Shown here: positions 6,414 through 13,270 of the stretch, one piece after another
How positions within the stretch are numbered: position 1 is the first letter of the stretch
Layout of the letters: each line of letters opens with the position of its first letter
Source of the DNA: an uncultured Lachnospiraceae bacterium
Lineage (GTDB): Bacteria > Bacillota > Clostridia > Lachnospirales > Lachnospiraceae
Assembly (NCBI GenBank): GCA_910586275.1
Contig: CAJUIM010000087.1
Span: 1 to 15,959, forward strand
Length of the DNA: 15,959 nt
Direction of reading: 5' to 3'
Program-made: the position numbers and the translations under genes
Notes under the pieces: generated by a model
Seen by the model: the letters and a program-made list of their open reading frames with translations, nothing else
Told to the model about the DNA's origin: nothing
Database searches by the model: none

Positions 6414-7968
6414 GCTGTTGGACTGTACTCTGCGTGACGGAGGATATGTCAACGGATGGAATTTCGGCAAGCATAGCATTAAGGAAATCATCAGAGATTT
6501 GGTAAAAGCCGGAGTGGACATTGTGGAGGTGGGATTCTTAAGAAAGGCGGATGACTATCTTCCTTCGGAGGATGTGACAAGATGGGAGGACGTAAACCGG
6601 ATTAAGGAATATCTGCCGGAGGAAAAAGGCAGGACATTGTTCAGCACCATGTGCATCCATGATTTTTATGATACTGCGCTTCTTCCCGAAGCCGGCCAAT
6701 GCTGTATTGATATGCTTCGGGTAACCTTTCACGGTTATGATTATAAGGAAGGGCTGGCTTTCTGCAGAAGGGCGATGGAAAAAGGATACCGGATAAGCTG
6801 CAACCCTATTAACATTATGGGATACGGGGATACGGAACTGTTGGGATTGCTGGAGGCAGTAAACAGGCTGCACCCGTATGCTTTTACCATTGTGGACACG
6901 TTTGGAAGCATGATGCAGAAGGATCTGGACAGGCTGGTCAGCTTGGTGGAACACAATCTGGAACAGGAAATTTTGCTGGGGCTGCATCTGCATGAGAACC
7001 TTTCGCAAAGTTTTTCTCTGGCTCAGAAATTCCTGAACAAGCATTTGCACAGAGAAGTGATTATTGACGGTAGCCTTATGGGCATGGGGAGGATACCGGG
7101 GAACTTATCGTTGGAACTGATTGCAAATTATTTAAATGAGGATTTTGATAAGGGCTATGATATTGACTGCATGCTGGATACGATAGAGGATCATATTGCG
7201 CCTCTGAAAGGAGAGAATAGCTGGGGATATACGCCCACTTATTTTCTGAGTGCGAAATACAATCTCCATAGAAATTATGCGGAACATTATCTGGGGAAGG
7301 GGAATCTGACCCATAGGGACATCAATCATATTCTCAGCAGGATACCGGAAAGCAAGAAGGCGGCTTTCAATGAGGCGTATGCGGATTCTGTCTATGAGGA
7401 ATATTTAAGGAACCATATAGAGGATGCCGGGAGCAGGGCGGAACTGAAAGAGGCATTGGCCGGCAGGAGGCTGCTGGTAATGGCGCCGGGAAAGACCATT
7501 GCCCTGTTTGAAAAGGATATCCGCAAGACCATTGAGACGGAAAATCCGGCCGTTATTTTCCTCAACTTCATGGATGAACGGTTCAGGGCGGATTATGTAT
7601 TTTTCAGCAATAACAAACGGTATGAAAAATATATTGACAGCTGCCGCTGTCCGGTAATTGCCACCTCCAATATCACATGCCGGGCGGAGTACCGTTTGGA
7701 CTATAATAGCCTAGCCGGGGCATTCCGGCAGGGATGCAATAGCTTGATCATGCTGCTGCGGCTGTTTTCCGATTTAGGCATAGGAAGGGTCATGCTGGCC
7801 GGCGCGGACGGTTACCGGGGCGGGGACGATTACTTTGATTCCAGTATCCATAGCTTTACGGAGCACAGCCATAACTTCAATTATTCGGTGGCATCGGCAA
7901 TACGCCGGCAGGGGGTGGAAGTGCAGTTCCTCACTCCCAGCTGCTATGACATAGGCAGGGAGGGATGA
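6397..7968 (+). CDS. DRE-TIM (HMGL-like) aldolase fused to a GT42/DUF115-like C-terminal domain
   Basis: A 523-residue two-part protein. Residues 1 to about 300 are a pyruvate-type aldolase barrel of the 4-hydroxy-2-oxovalerate aldolase/HMGL superfamily: LDCTLRDGGY with R13 and D14, metal-ligand candidates H197 and H199 in GLHLHEN, and DGSLMGMGRIPGN from D224. Such enzymes make or cleave 4-hydroxy-2-oxo acids with a divalent metal. Residues about 355-520 look like a Rossmann-type domain with LLVMAPGKTI (359-368) and MLAGADGY (466-473), which by eye recalls the GT42 sialyltransferase/DUF115 fold but lacks the usual GPS loop. ATG 6397 follows GGGGGAGG and overlaps kdsB by 17 bases. The next gene starts 1 base after its stop. 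Placed between a cytidylyltransferase and a KdsC-like phosphatase, it probably makes the ulosonate carbon chain; this is inference. Confidence 0.75.
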   Translation: MKEKIKLLDCTLRDGGYVNGWNFGKHSIKEIIRDLVKAGVDIVEVGFLRKADDYLPSEDVTRWEDVNRIKEYLPEEKGRTLFSTMCIHDFYDTALLPEAGQCCIDMLRVTFHGYDYKEGLAFCRRAMEKGYRISCNPINIMGYGDTELLGLLEAVNRLHPYAFTIVDTFGSMMQKDLDRLVSLVEHNLEQEILLGLHLHENLSQSFSLAQKFLNKHLHREVIIDGSLMGMGRIPGNLSLELIANYLNEDFDKGYDIDCMLDTIEDHIAPLKGENSWGYTPTYFLSAKYNLHRNYAEHYLGKGNLTHRDINHILSRIPESKKAAFNEAYADSVYEEYLRNHIEDAGSRAELKEALAGRRLLVMAPGKTIALFEKDIRKTIETENPAVIFLNFMDERFRADYVFFSNNKRYEKYIDSCRCPVIATSNITCRAEYRLDYNSLAGAFRQGCNSLIMLLRLFSDLGIGRVMLAGADGYRGGDDYFDSSIHSFTEHSHNFNYSVASAIRRQGVEVQFLTPSCYDIGREG

Positions 7969-7969
7969 G

Positions 7970-8479
7970 ATGAAGTATAAACTTTTTATCATTGATGTGG
8001 ACGGAACCATGACAGACGGGGGAATATACTATGGGGAAAACAGAGAGGAATGGAAAAAGTTCTGTACGAAAGATGCCGCCGGTTTTTTTGCGGTACATGA
8101 AAGCGGGGCAAAGACAATGGTATTGACCGGAAGAAAATGCCAGGCTACACAGCGGCGGATGACGGAACTGAAAGCGGATTATGTATTTCAGGGAATCACG
8201 GATAAGGAAGAGTTTGTCCGGCAGTTTCTGGCTGACCGGCAGATTGGCTGGGAGCAGGCAGTGTATATCGGGGACGACCTGAATGACTTATTGCTTATGG
8301 AAAAGTGCGGGTATGCAGGCTGTCCGGCAGACAGCTGCAAGGAAGTAAAAGCCGCAGCCGGCTATGTCAGTTCCGTGAAGGGAGGGCACGGGGCTGTCAG
8401 AGACATAGTGGAGCATATTTTTGAAGAGGAGGGGATTTGGGAAGAAATAGTCAGGAAGATTTATATGTGCGGGAGGTGA
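7970..8479 (+). CDS. kdsC: KdsC-like HAD phosphatase (ulosonate-phosphate phosphatase)
   Basis: A 169-residue cap-less HAD phosphatase of the KdsC type, which removes phosphate from Kdo-8-phosphate or a similar ulosonate phosphate before CMP activation. Motifs: IIDVDGTMTDG with nucleophile D9 and acid/base D11, LTGRK (T53), K79 in GITDKEE, IGDDLND (D102, D103), and the C-terminal GGHGAVRD (138-145), the hallmark tail of KdsC that reaches the active site of the neighbouring subunit in the tetramer. Length is normal for the family. GGGAGGG at 7958-7964 serves as ribosome binding site, and the ATG is 1 base after the aldolase stop, so translation is probably coupled. It appears to be the last gene of the glycan operon; I see no clear terminator after it. 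Confidence 0.85.
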   Translation: MKYKLFIIDVDGTMTDGGIYYGENREEWKKFCTKDAAGFFAVHESGAKTMVLTGRKCQATQRRMTELKADYVFQGITDKEEFVRQFLADRQIGWEQAVYIGDDLNDLLLMEKCGYAGCPADSCKEVKAAAGYVSSVKGGHGAVRDIVEHIFEEEGIWEEIVRKIYMCGR

Positions 8480-8548
8480 CGGAACTGCATCATCCAAAAA
8501 ACAAACATTAAAAACAACATAAAAACAACAACAAAGATGTTGCATTTA

Positions 8549-8577
8549 TTGACTTTTGCAAAAAAACTGTTTATAAT
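8549..8577 (+). promoter_or_regulatory. Strong sigma-A promoter of the dehydratase operon
   Basis: TTGACT (8549-8554), exactly 17 bases, then a perfect TATAAT (8572-8577). The leader to the dehydratase ATG is about 80 bases. Immediately upstream is an A-rich stretch (8497-8535) and a small hairpin CAACA-AAGA-TGTTG (8528-8541) that could be a binding site or chance. Confidence 0.8.
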
Positions 8578-8664
8578 AAGGTATAAGATACGAAACCAAA
8601 AAAATGAACATAAGTGGGGAATGGTTTGTCGAATACCGCAGGCAGGGCGGCGAAAGGAGATATC

Positions 8665-11202
8665 ATGGGATTATACCAATATGAAGCTTCGGATATTAAG
8701 AAAACAAAACGGATCGACCGGCTGATAGCCAATTTATTTGCAAAGATGCCGGAGATTGAATCGGCAAGAGCAAGGCTGATTACGGAATCTTACCGGATGA
8801 CGGAGGAGGAGCCGATGATCATCCGGCGGGCAAAGGCATTTGCCCATATTTTGGAAAATATCCCTATTATTATCCGGGAGGACGAACTGGTCGTCGGCAG
8901 CAGCACCATTGCACCCCGGGGCTGCCAGACCTATCCGGAGTTTTCTTATGAATGGCTGGAAGCAGAGTTCGATACGGTAGCGGGACGCAGCGCAGACCCT
9001 TTTTACATATCGGAAGAGGCAAAAAGGGAGATAAAAGAAGCGGACCGCTACTGGAAGGGGAAAACCACCAGTGAACTGGCGACCTCTTATATGGAGCCGG
9101 AAACTTTGACGGCCATGGAGCACAATATGTTTACGCCGGGCAATTATTTTTACAATGGGGTAGGCCATGTAACCGTGCAGTATGAGAAGGTTCTTGCCGT
9201 GGGTTATGAAGGCATCCGCTCGGAAGCCGAGAGACGGCTTGCGGAGTGTGATTTCGGAGACGGGAATTACGCAAGGAAGTCTCGGTTCCTGCAGGCGGTA
9301 ATCATCAGCTGCAATGCGGTGATTGCCTATGCGCAGAGGTATGCCGAACTGGCAGGAAAGATGGCGCAGGAATGCGGGGACGAGGCCAGGAAAGCGGAAC
9401 TTCTGCAGATCAGCAAAAACTGCGGCAGAGTGCCGGCGAAGGGGGCGGAAACGTTTTATGAGGCCTGTCAGTCGTTCTGGTTCGTGCAGCAGCTGCTGCA
9501 GTTAGAGTCCAGCGGGCATTCCATCTCTCCCGGGCGTTTTGACCAGTATATGTATCCCTATTACGAAAAGGACAGGAAAAACGGGACGCTGAGCAGGGAA
9601 TTTGCTCAGGAACTGATTGACTGTATCTGGGTAAAGCTGAATGACCTGAATAAATGCAGAGATGCGGTTTCTGCGGAAGGGTTCGCGGGATACAGCCTGT
9701 TTCAGAACTTAATTGCAGGGGGGCAGAATGGGGACGGCGTGGATGTGACCAATGATCTTTCTTTTATGACGATTCAGGCTTCCATGCATGTGCAGCTTCC
9801 CCAACCGTCCTTTTCGGTGCGCGTGTGGAACGGCTCTCCCCATGAGTTTCTGGTGAAAGCAGCGGAACTTACCAGAACGGGAGTGGGGCTGCCGGCTTAC
9901 TACAATGACGAAGTGATTATACCGGCTTTGCAGAACCGGGGGCTGACTTTGCAGGATGCCAGGGAGTATAATATTATCGGATGCGTGGAACCTCAGAAGG
10001 CGGGGAAGACGGAAGGGTGGCATGATGCGGCATTCTTTAATATGTGCCGCCCGCTGGAATTGGTGTTCTCACAGGGCATGGACAGAGGTGTGCCGGTAGG
10101 CGTGAAAACCAAGGCCGTAGAGGAAATGCAGACTTTTGAGGAATTTTATGATGCCTATAAAGAACAGATGAATTACATGATTAAGCTGTTGGTAAATGCG
10201 GACAATGCCATTGACGTGGCTCATGCGGAACGATGCCCGCTGCCGTTCCTTTCCTGTATGGTGGATGACTGCATGGAACGGGGGCTTTCCGTCCAGGAAG
10301 GCGGCGCCGTCTATAATTTCACCGGCCCTCAGGGCTTTGGCGTGGCGAATATGGCGGATTCCCTCTATGCGGTAAAGACATTGGTGTTTGACGAGCAGAA
10401 AGTGACTTTGAAGGAATATAAGGAAGCCTTGTCAACCAATTACGGGAAAGGGCTTACGAAAGAAATGATAGGGGATATGACGACACAGATAGCCGCCAGC
10501 CTGAAATCCGCCGGTCAGGAAATCGGGGAAAAAGAGGTGGCCGCCATTATGAAGACGGTAATGGAAACCGCGGAAATGCCCGCAGTGAAAGAAAAGGGAG
10601 AGAAGCTGCTGAAGCTGATTGCGGACGTGCCGAAATTCGGCAATGACATTCCGGAAGTGGATGCCTTTGCCCGGGACGTGGCTTATACCTATACAAGGCC
10701 GCTGCAGGAATATAAGAATCCCAGAGGCGGCATCTTCCAGGCAGGACTGTATCCGGTGTCCGCAAACGTGCCCTTGGGGGCGCAGACGGGCGCAACGCCG
10801 GACGGACGGCTGGCTGGCACGCCGGTGGCGGACGGGGTATCGCCTTCGGCCGGCAAGGATGTGAACGGCCCTACGGCCGCGGCAAATTCGGTGGCAAGGC
10901 TGGATCATTACATTGCTTCCAACGGGACGCTGTTCAATCAGAAATTCCATCCTTCCGCACTGAGCGGAAGGGAAGGCTTAGAGAAATTCGTGGCATTAAT
11001 CAGGGCTTATTTTGACCAGAAAGGCAGCCATATGCAGTTCAATGTGGTCAGCCGGGAAACTTTGCTGGATGCACAGAAGAATCCGGACAAGTATAAGCAC
11101 TTAGTGGTGCGGGTAGCAGGGTACAGCGCACTGTTCACTACGCTGTCCCGTTCTTTGCAGGATGATATCATCAACCGGACGGAGCAGGGATTTAATTATT
11201 GA
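8665..11202 (+). CDS. dhaB1: B12-independent glycerol/1,2-propanediol dehydratase (glycyl radical enzyme)
   Basis: An 845-residue glycyl radical enzyme that dehydrates glycerol to 3-hydroxypropanal or 1,2-propanediol to propanal. Active-site residues align by spacing with the Clostridium butyricum enzyme: H168, H285 and S286 in GHSISPGRFDQYMYPYY, C440 and E442 in GCVEPQKAGKTEGWHD, D454, and radical G819 in VRVAGYS, 26 residues from the end. The distances H168-H285 (117) and C440-D454 (14) are the same as I recall for that enzyme, so diol dehydration rather than choline or taurine cleavage is well supported. Glycerol and propanediol cannot be separated by eye; the nearby microcompartment genes favour propanediol. 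Relative to the 787-residue glycerol dehydratase it has an insertion at about 598-650 (see findings). ATG 8665 follows AAAGGAGA (8653-8660). The radical enzyme is oxygen-sensitive and requires the next gene's product. Confidence 0.9.
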   Translation: MGLYQYEASDIKKTKRIDRLIANLFAKMPEIESARARLITESYRMTEEEPMIIRRAKAFAHILENIPIIIREDELVVGSSTIAPRGCQTYPEFSYEWLEAEFDTVAGRSADPFYISEEAKREIKEADRYWKGKTTSELATSYMEPETLTAMEHNMFTPGNYFYNGVGHVTVQYEKVLAVGYEGIRSEAERRLAECDFGDGNYARKSRFLQAVIISCNAVIAYAQRYAELAGKMAQECGDEARKAELLQISKNCGRVPAKGAETFYEACQSFWFVQQLLQLESSGHSISPGRFDQYMYPYYEKDRKNGTLSREFAQELIDCIWVKLNDLNKCRDAVSAEGFAGYSLFQNLIAGGQNGDGVDVTNDLSFMTIQASMHVQLPQPSFSVRVWNGSPHEFLVKAAELTRTGVGLPAYYNDEVIIPALQNRGLTLQDAREYNIIGCVEPQKAGKTEGWHDAAFFNMCRPLELVFSQGMDRGVPVGVKTKAVEEMQTFEEFYDAYKEQMNYMIKLLVNADNAIDVAHAERCPLPFLSCMVDDCMERGLSVQEGGAVYNFTGPQGFGVANMADSLYAVKTLVFDEQKVTLKEYKEALSTNYGKGLTKEMIGDMTTQIAASLKSAGQEIGEKEVAAIMKTVMETAEMPAVKEKGEKLLKLIADVPKFGNDIPEVDAFARDVAYTYTRPLQEYKNPRGGIFQAGLYPVSANVPLGAQTGATPDGRLAGTPVADGVSPSAGKDVNGPTAAANSVARLDHYIASNGTLFNQKFHPSALSGREGLEKFVALIRAYFDQKGSHMQFNVVSRETLLDAQKNPDKYKHLVVRVAGYSALFTTLSRSLQDDIINRTEQGFNY

Positions 11203-11242
11203 TCCCTGCAGGCAGCGGACGGGAAAAGGAAAGGGAAACGGA

Positions 11243-12037
11243 ATGGAAGATTACAGGCAGACAAAAGGACGCATATTTGATATCCAAAAATTTTCAATCC
11301 ATGACGGGGACGGCATCCGTACTATTGTTTTTCTGAAAGGATGCGTCCTTCGGTGCCGGTGGTGCTGCAATCCGGAATCTCAGGAGTATGCCATTCAGAC
11401 GATGAGGGTGGCCGGAGAGGAAAAAGTGATCGGCAGGGATGTGACGGTGGCGGAAGTGATGGAGACGGTGGAACAGGACAGGCCATATTATTACCGTTCC
11501 GGCGGCGGGCTGACGCTGTCCGGCGGGGAAAGCCTCTGTCAGCCGGAATTTGCCGGGGCATTGCTGCGTGCGGCCAAGGAAAGCGGCATTTCCACCGCCA
11601 TGGAGAGCATGGCCTGCGCCGATTTCGGGGTGATTGAAAAGATTTTGCCCTATTTGGATCATTACTTACTGGATATCAAACATATGGATCCGGCGAAGCA
11701 TAAGGAATTTACGGGACGCTCCAATGAGCTTATGCTGGAAAATGCGGAGAAGATTGCCCGTTCGGGACAGAGCCGGCTGAGCATACGGGTGCCGGTGATT
11801 CCTACGTTCAATGACAGTGAGGAGGAAATACGGGCCATTGCCCGGTATGCGGGGAATCTGCCGAATGTGGAGAAGATACATTTGCTTCCCTACCATCGTC
11901 TGGGGCAGGATAAGTATGACGGGCTGGGCAGGGAATACCGGATGCGGGACATAGTGCCGCCTGAGGCCGGACATATGCAGGAACTGAAACGGGCGGCAGA
12001 GGCGGAATCCGGTTTGGCCTGCCAGATTGGCGGGTAA
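11243..12037 (+). CDS. dhaB2: Radical SAM glycyl-radical-enzyme activase
   Basis: A 264-residue activating enzyme that uses a [4Fe-4S] cluster and S-adenosylmethionine to install the glycyl radical on the dehydratase. The cluster motif is C34-x3-C38-x2-C41, followed at once by C42 and NPES. LTLSGGE, LDIKHMD and LLPYHRLGQDKY are typical family segments. The usual HDGPGIRT is HDGDGIRT here (D23). Most activases of this branch carry a ferredoxin-like insert with two extra clusters after the CxxxCxxC region; only about 25 Cys-free residues are present here, so the insert is missing. I chose ATG 11243, after an AAAGGAAAGGG tract, over an in-frame ATG at 11162 inside the dehydratase gene. It is 40 bases downstream of the dehydratase, same operon. 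Confidence 0.88.
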   Translation: MEDYRQTKGRIFDIQKFSIHDGDGIRTIVFLKGCVLRCRWCCNPESQEYAIQTMRVAGEEKVIGRDVTVAEVMETVEQDRPYYYRSGGGLTLSGGESLCQPEFAGALLRAAKESGISTAMESMACADFGVIEKILPYLDHYLLDIKHMDPAKHKEFTGRSNELMLENAEKIARSGQSRLSIRVPVIPTFNDSEEEIRAIARYAGNLPNVEKIHLLPYHRLGQDKYDGLGREYRMRDIVPPEAGHMQELKRAAEAESGLACQIGG

Positions 12038-12089
12038 TTGGCAGGAGAAACGGGCCGGCGGAAAAAACAGGAGAAGTGTGGGGATAGGT

Positions 12090-12467
12090 ATGGCGATGAA
12101 AGATAATTTATCAACGGAAGGGAAAACAAGGATTGTTCAGGAATTGGTGCCGGGCAAGCAGATAACCATTGCCCATCTGATAGCTAATCCGGATAAAGTG
12201 CTGTATGAAAAGCTGGGGCTGGATCCGAGCGTGGATTATTCCCGTTCGGCAATCGGCGTGCTGACAATCAGCCCGGCGGAAACGGCAGTCATTGCGGCAG
12301 ATATTGCAGTGAAGGCGGCGGGCGTGGAATTGGGGTTTGTGGACAGGTTCAGCGGAACTCTGATTGTGACGGGGACGGTATCGGAGACGGAGGCTTCCCT
12401 GAAGGCGGTGCTGGATTATACGAAGGAAAAAATGGGATTTGCCGTCTGTCCCTTTACCCGTACTTAA
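12090..12467 (+). CDS. eutS: Bacterial microcompartment shell protein, permuted BMC domain (EutS/PduU)
   Basis: A 125-residue shell protein with one circularly permuted BMC domain, forming hexamers in the facets of a protein-walled organelle that retains toxic aldehydes. RIVQELVPGKQITIAHLIANP, then LTISPAETAVIAADIAVKAAGVELGFVDRFSGTLIVTG, matches EutS closely along its length. The start is uncertain: ATG 12090 (with a GGGGATAGG tract) gives a normal N-terminus, ATG 12096 is possible, and a TTG at 12027 would overlap the activase and add residues unlike the family. It is 52 bases after the activase gene. Its presence links the dehydratase to a microcompartment, but it is the only shell gene in the window; EutS alone is not expected to build a closed shell. 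Confidence 0.9.
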   Translation: MAMKDNLSTEGKTRIVQELVPGKQITIAHLIANPDKVLYEKLGLDPSVDYSRSAIGVLTISPAETAVIAADIAVKAAGVELGFVDRFSGTLIVTGTVSETEASLKAVLDYTKEKMGFAVCPFTRT

Positions 12468-12476
12468 AAAGTTGGC

Positions 12477-12516
12477 ATCGGATGTCTGCGGCAGGAGGCA
12501 TCCGATTTCTGTTTTT
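12477..12516 (+). terminator. Terminator between eutS and eutP
   Basis: ATCGGATG (12477-12484) pairs with CATCCGAT (12499-12506) across a 14-base loop, followed by TTCTGTTTTT. This would reduce transcription into eutP and everything after it, so the operon may be split or have stepped-down expression here. Confidence 0.65.
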
Positions 12517-12524
12517 AGGGAAGT

Positions 12525-12599
12525 ATGCCGCTACGCGGCGCACGGGGCGTACGATAAGCGGCGCGGATTTGATTTGAAAACGGCAGGAGCGGTAACGGT
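12525..12599 (+). other. GC-rich spacer with possible interspersed repeat
   Basis: After the terminator the spacer holds a hairpin GCCGC-TAC-GCGGC, a ten-codon open frame (12525-12557) and a segment at 12538-12558 very like 1486-1505, another intergenic site. Both read GCGC, then GGCGTACG, then ATA(A)G. It may be a copy of a short dispersed element. A ribosome binding site AGGAG (12585-12589) serves eutP. Confidence 0.35.
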
Positions 12600-13052
12600 A
12601 TGAAGAAAATTATATTGATGGGACGGAGTGAGTCGGGAAAGACTACTTTGACACAGGCCTTGAAAGGGGAGCATATTAAATATCATAAAACCCAGTATAT
12701 TAATTATTTTGACGTAATTATAGATACTCCCGGGGAATACATACAGACAAAGCAGCTAGGCTACGCATTGGCATTGTATGCTTATGAAGCGGATATTGTG
12801 GGGCTGCTTCTGGCAGCTACGGAGCCTTATTCCCTATATCCGCCCAATATAACTTGTATGGTGAACCGGGAAGTAATAGGCATCGTGACGAAAATAAACG
12901 AGAAAAATGGGGATGTAGGAAGGGCGGAGCGGTGGCTTAGGCTGACCGGCTGCCGGAAGATTTTTTTTGTGGATTCCAAAAAACAGGAAGGGATTCCGGA
13001 ACTGCTGGAATATCTGCGGGAAGAAGGGGACAGGATGCCTTGGGAAAGATAA
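12600..13052 (+). CDS. eutP: EutP/PduV-family small GTPase-like protein
   Basis: A 150-residue P-loop protein of the EutP/PduV family, regularly encoded with microcompartments; PduV has been linked to organelle positioning and EutP of Salmonella reported to have acetate kinase activity. Visible: Walker A GRSESGKTT (8-16, K14), the G3-type DTPGEY at about 46-51, and a G4-like TKIN at 97-100. The G4 consensus is (N/T)KxD; the guanine-binding Asp is Asn100 here, so nucleotide specificity may be altered. Length is normal and AGGAG lies 10 bases upstream of the ATG. It is separated from eutS by a terminator-like hairpin, and followed by the mini-ORF repeat array. Confidence 0.85.
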   Translation: MKKIILMGRSESGKTTLTQALKGEHIKYHKTQYINYFDVIIDTPGEYIQTKQLGYALALYAYEADIVGLLLAATEPYSLYPPNITCMVNREVIGIVTKINEKNGDVGRAERWLRLTGCRKIFFVDSKKQEGIPELLEYLREEGDRMPWER

Positions 13053-13071
13053 GCTATGCCTGTTATTTAGA

Positions 13072-13258
13072 GTAAAGCGATAAGGGGGAACATGAAGAGA
13101 TAAGGGGGAGCATGAAGAGATAAGGGGAACATGAAGAGATAAGGGGGAGCATGAAGAGATAAGGGGAGCATGAAGAGATAAGGGGAGCATGAAGCGATAA
13201 GGGGAACATGAAGCGATAAGGGGAACATGAAGCGATAGGAGGGGACGTAAAGTGATAA
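13072..13258 (+). repeat. Tandem 19-20 bp repeat, each unit a Shine-Dalgarno plus Met-Lys-Arg-stop mini-ORF
   Basis: Ten units in tandem. Eight intact units have ATG at 13092, 13112, 13131, 13151, 13170, 13189, 13208 and 13227. Each is ATG AAG, then AGA or CGA, then a stop, followed by a 7-8 base GGGG(G)A-rich spacer that with the stop's AA makes a Shine-Dalgarno-like AAGGGG. Units 1-5 use AGA, 6-8 CGA (both Arg); stops are TAA except TAG in unit 8. Flanking decayed units have GTA in place of ATG (13072, 13247), the last with an early TGA. Because units are 19 or 20 bases, successive mini-ORFs shift frame. The array ends 12 bases before the lipase ATG and starts 19 bases after the eutP stop. 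It may be only a slippage-expanded purine repeat, or a leader array affecting translation of the lipase gene. Confidence 0.9.
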
Positions 13259-13270
13259 GAGGAGAGCAGT

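Noticed and set aside
8537..8725. 62-codon frame from within the promoter into the dehydratase start
   Set aside because: It begins upstream of the -35 box and runs out of frame through the dehydratase N-terminus, so it cannot be translated from that promoter.
8665..11202. Choline trimethylamine-lyase or pyruvate formate-lyase as the identity of the glycyl radical enzyme
   Set aside because: The His, His-Ser, Cys-x-Glu and WHD pattern and spacing fit diol dehydratases, and pyruvate formate-lyase has a Cys-Cys pair that is absent here.
13072..13258. Tandem repeats as a CRISPR array
   Set aside because: Units are 19-20 bases with almost no spacer diversity, no palindromic repeat and no cas genes nearby.
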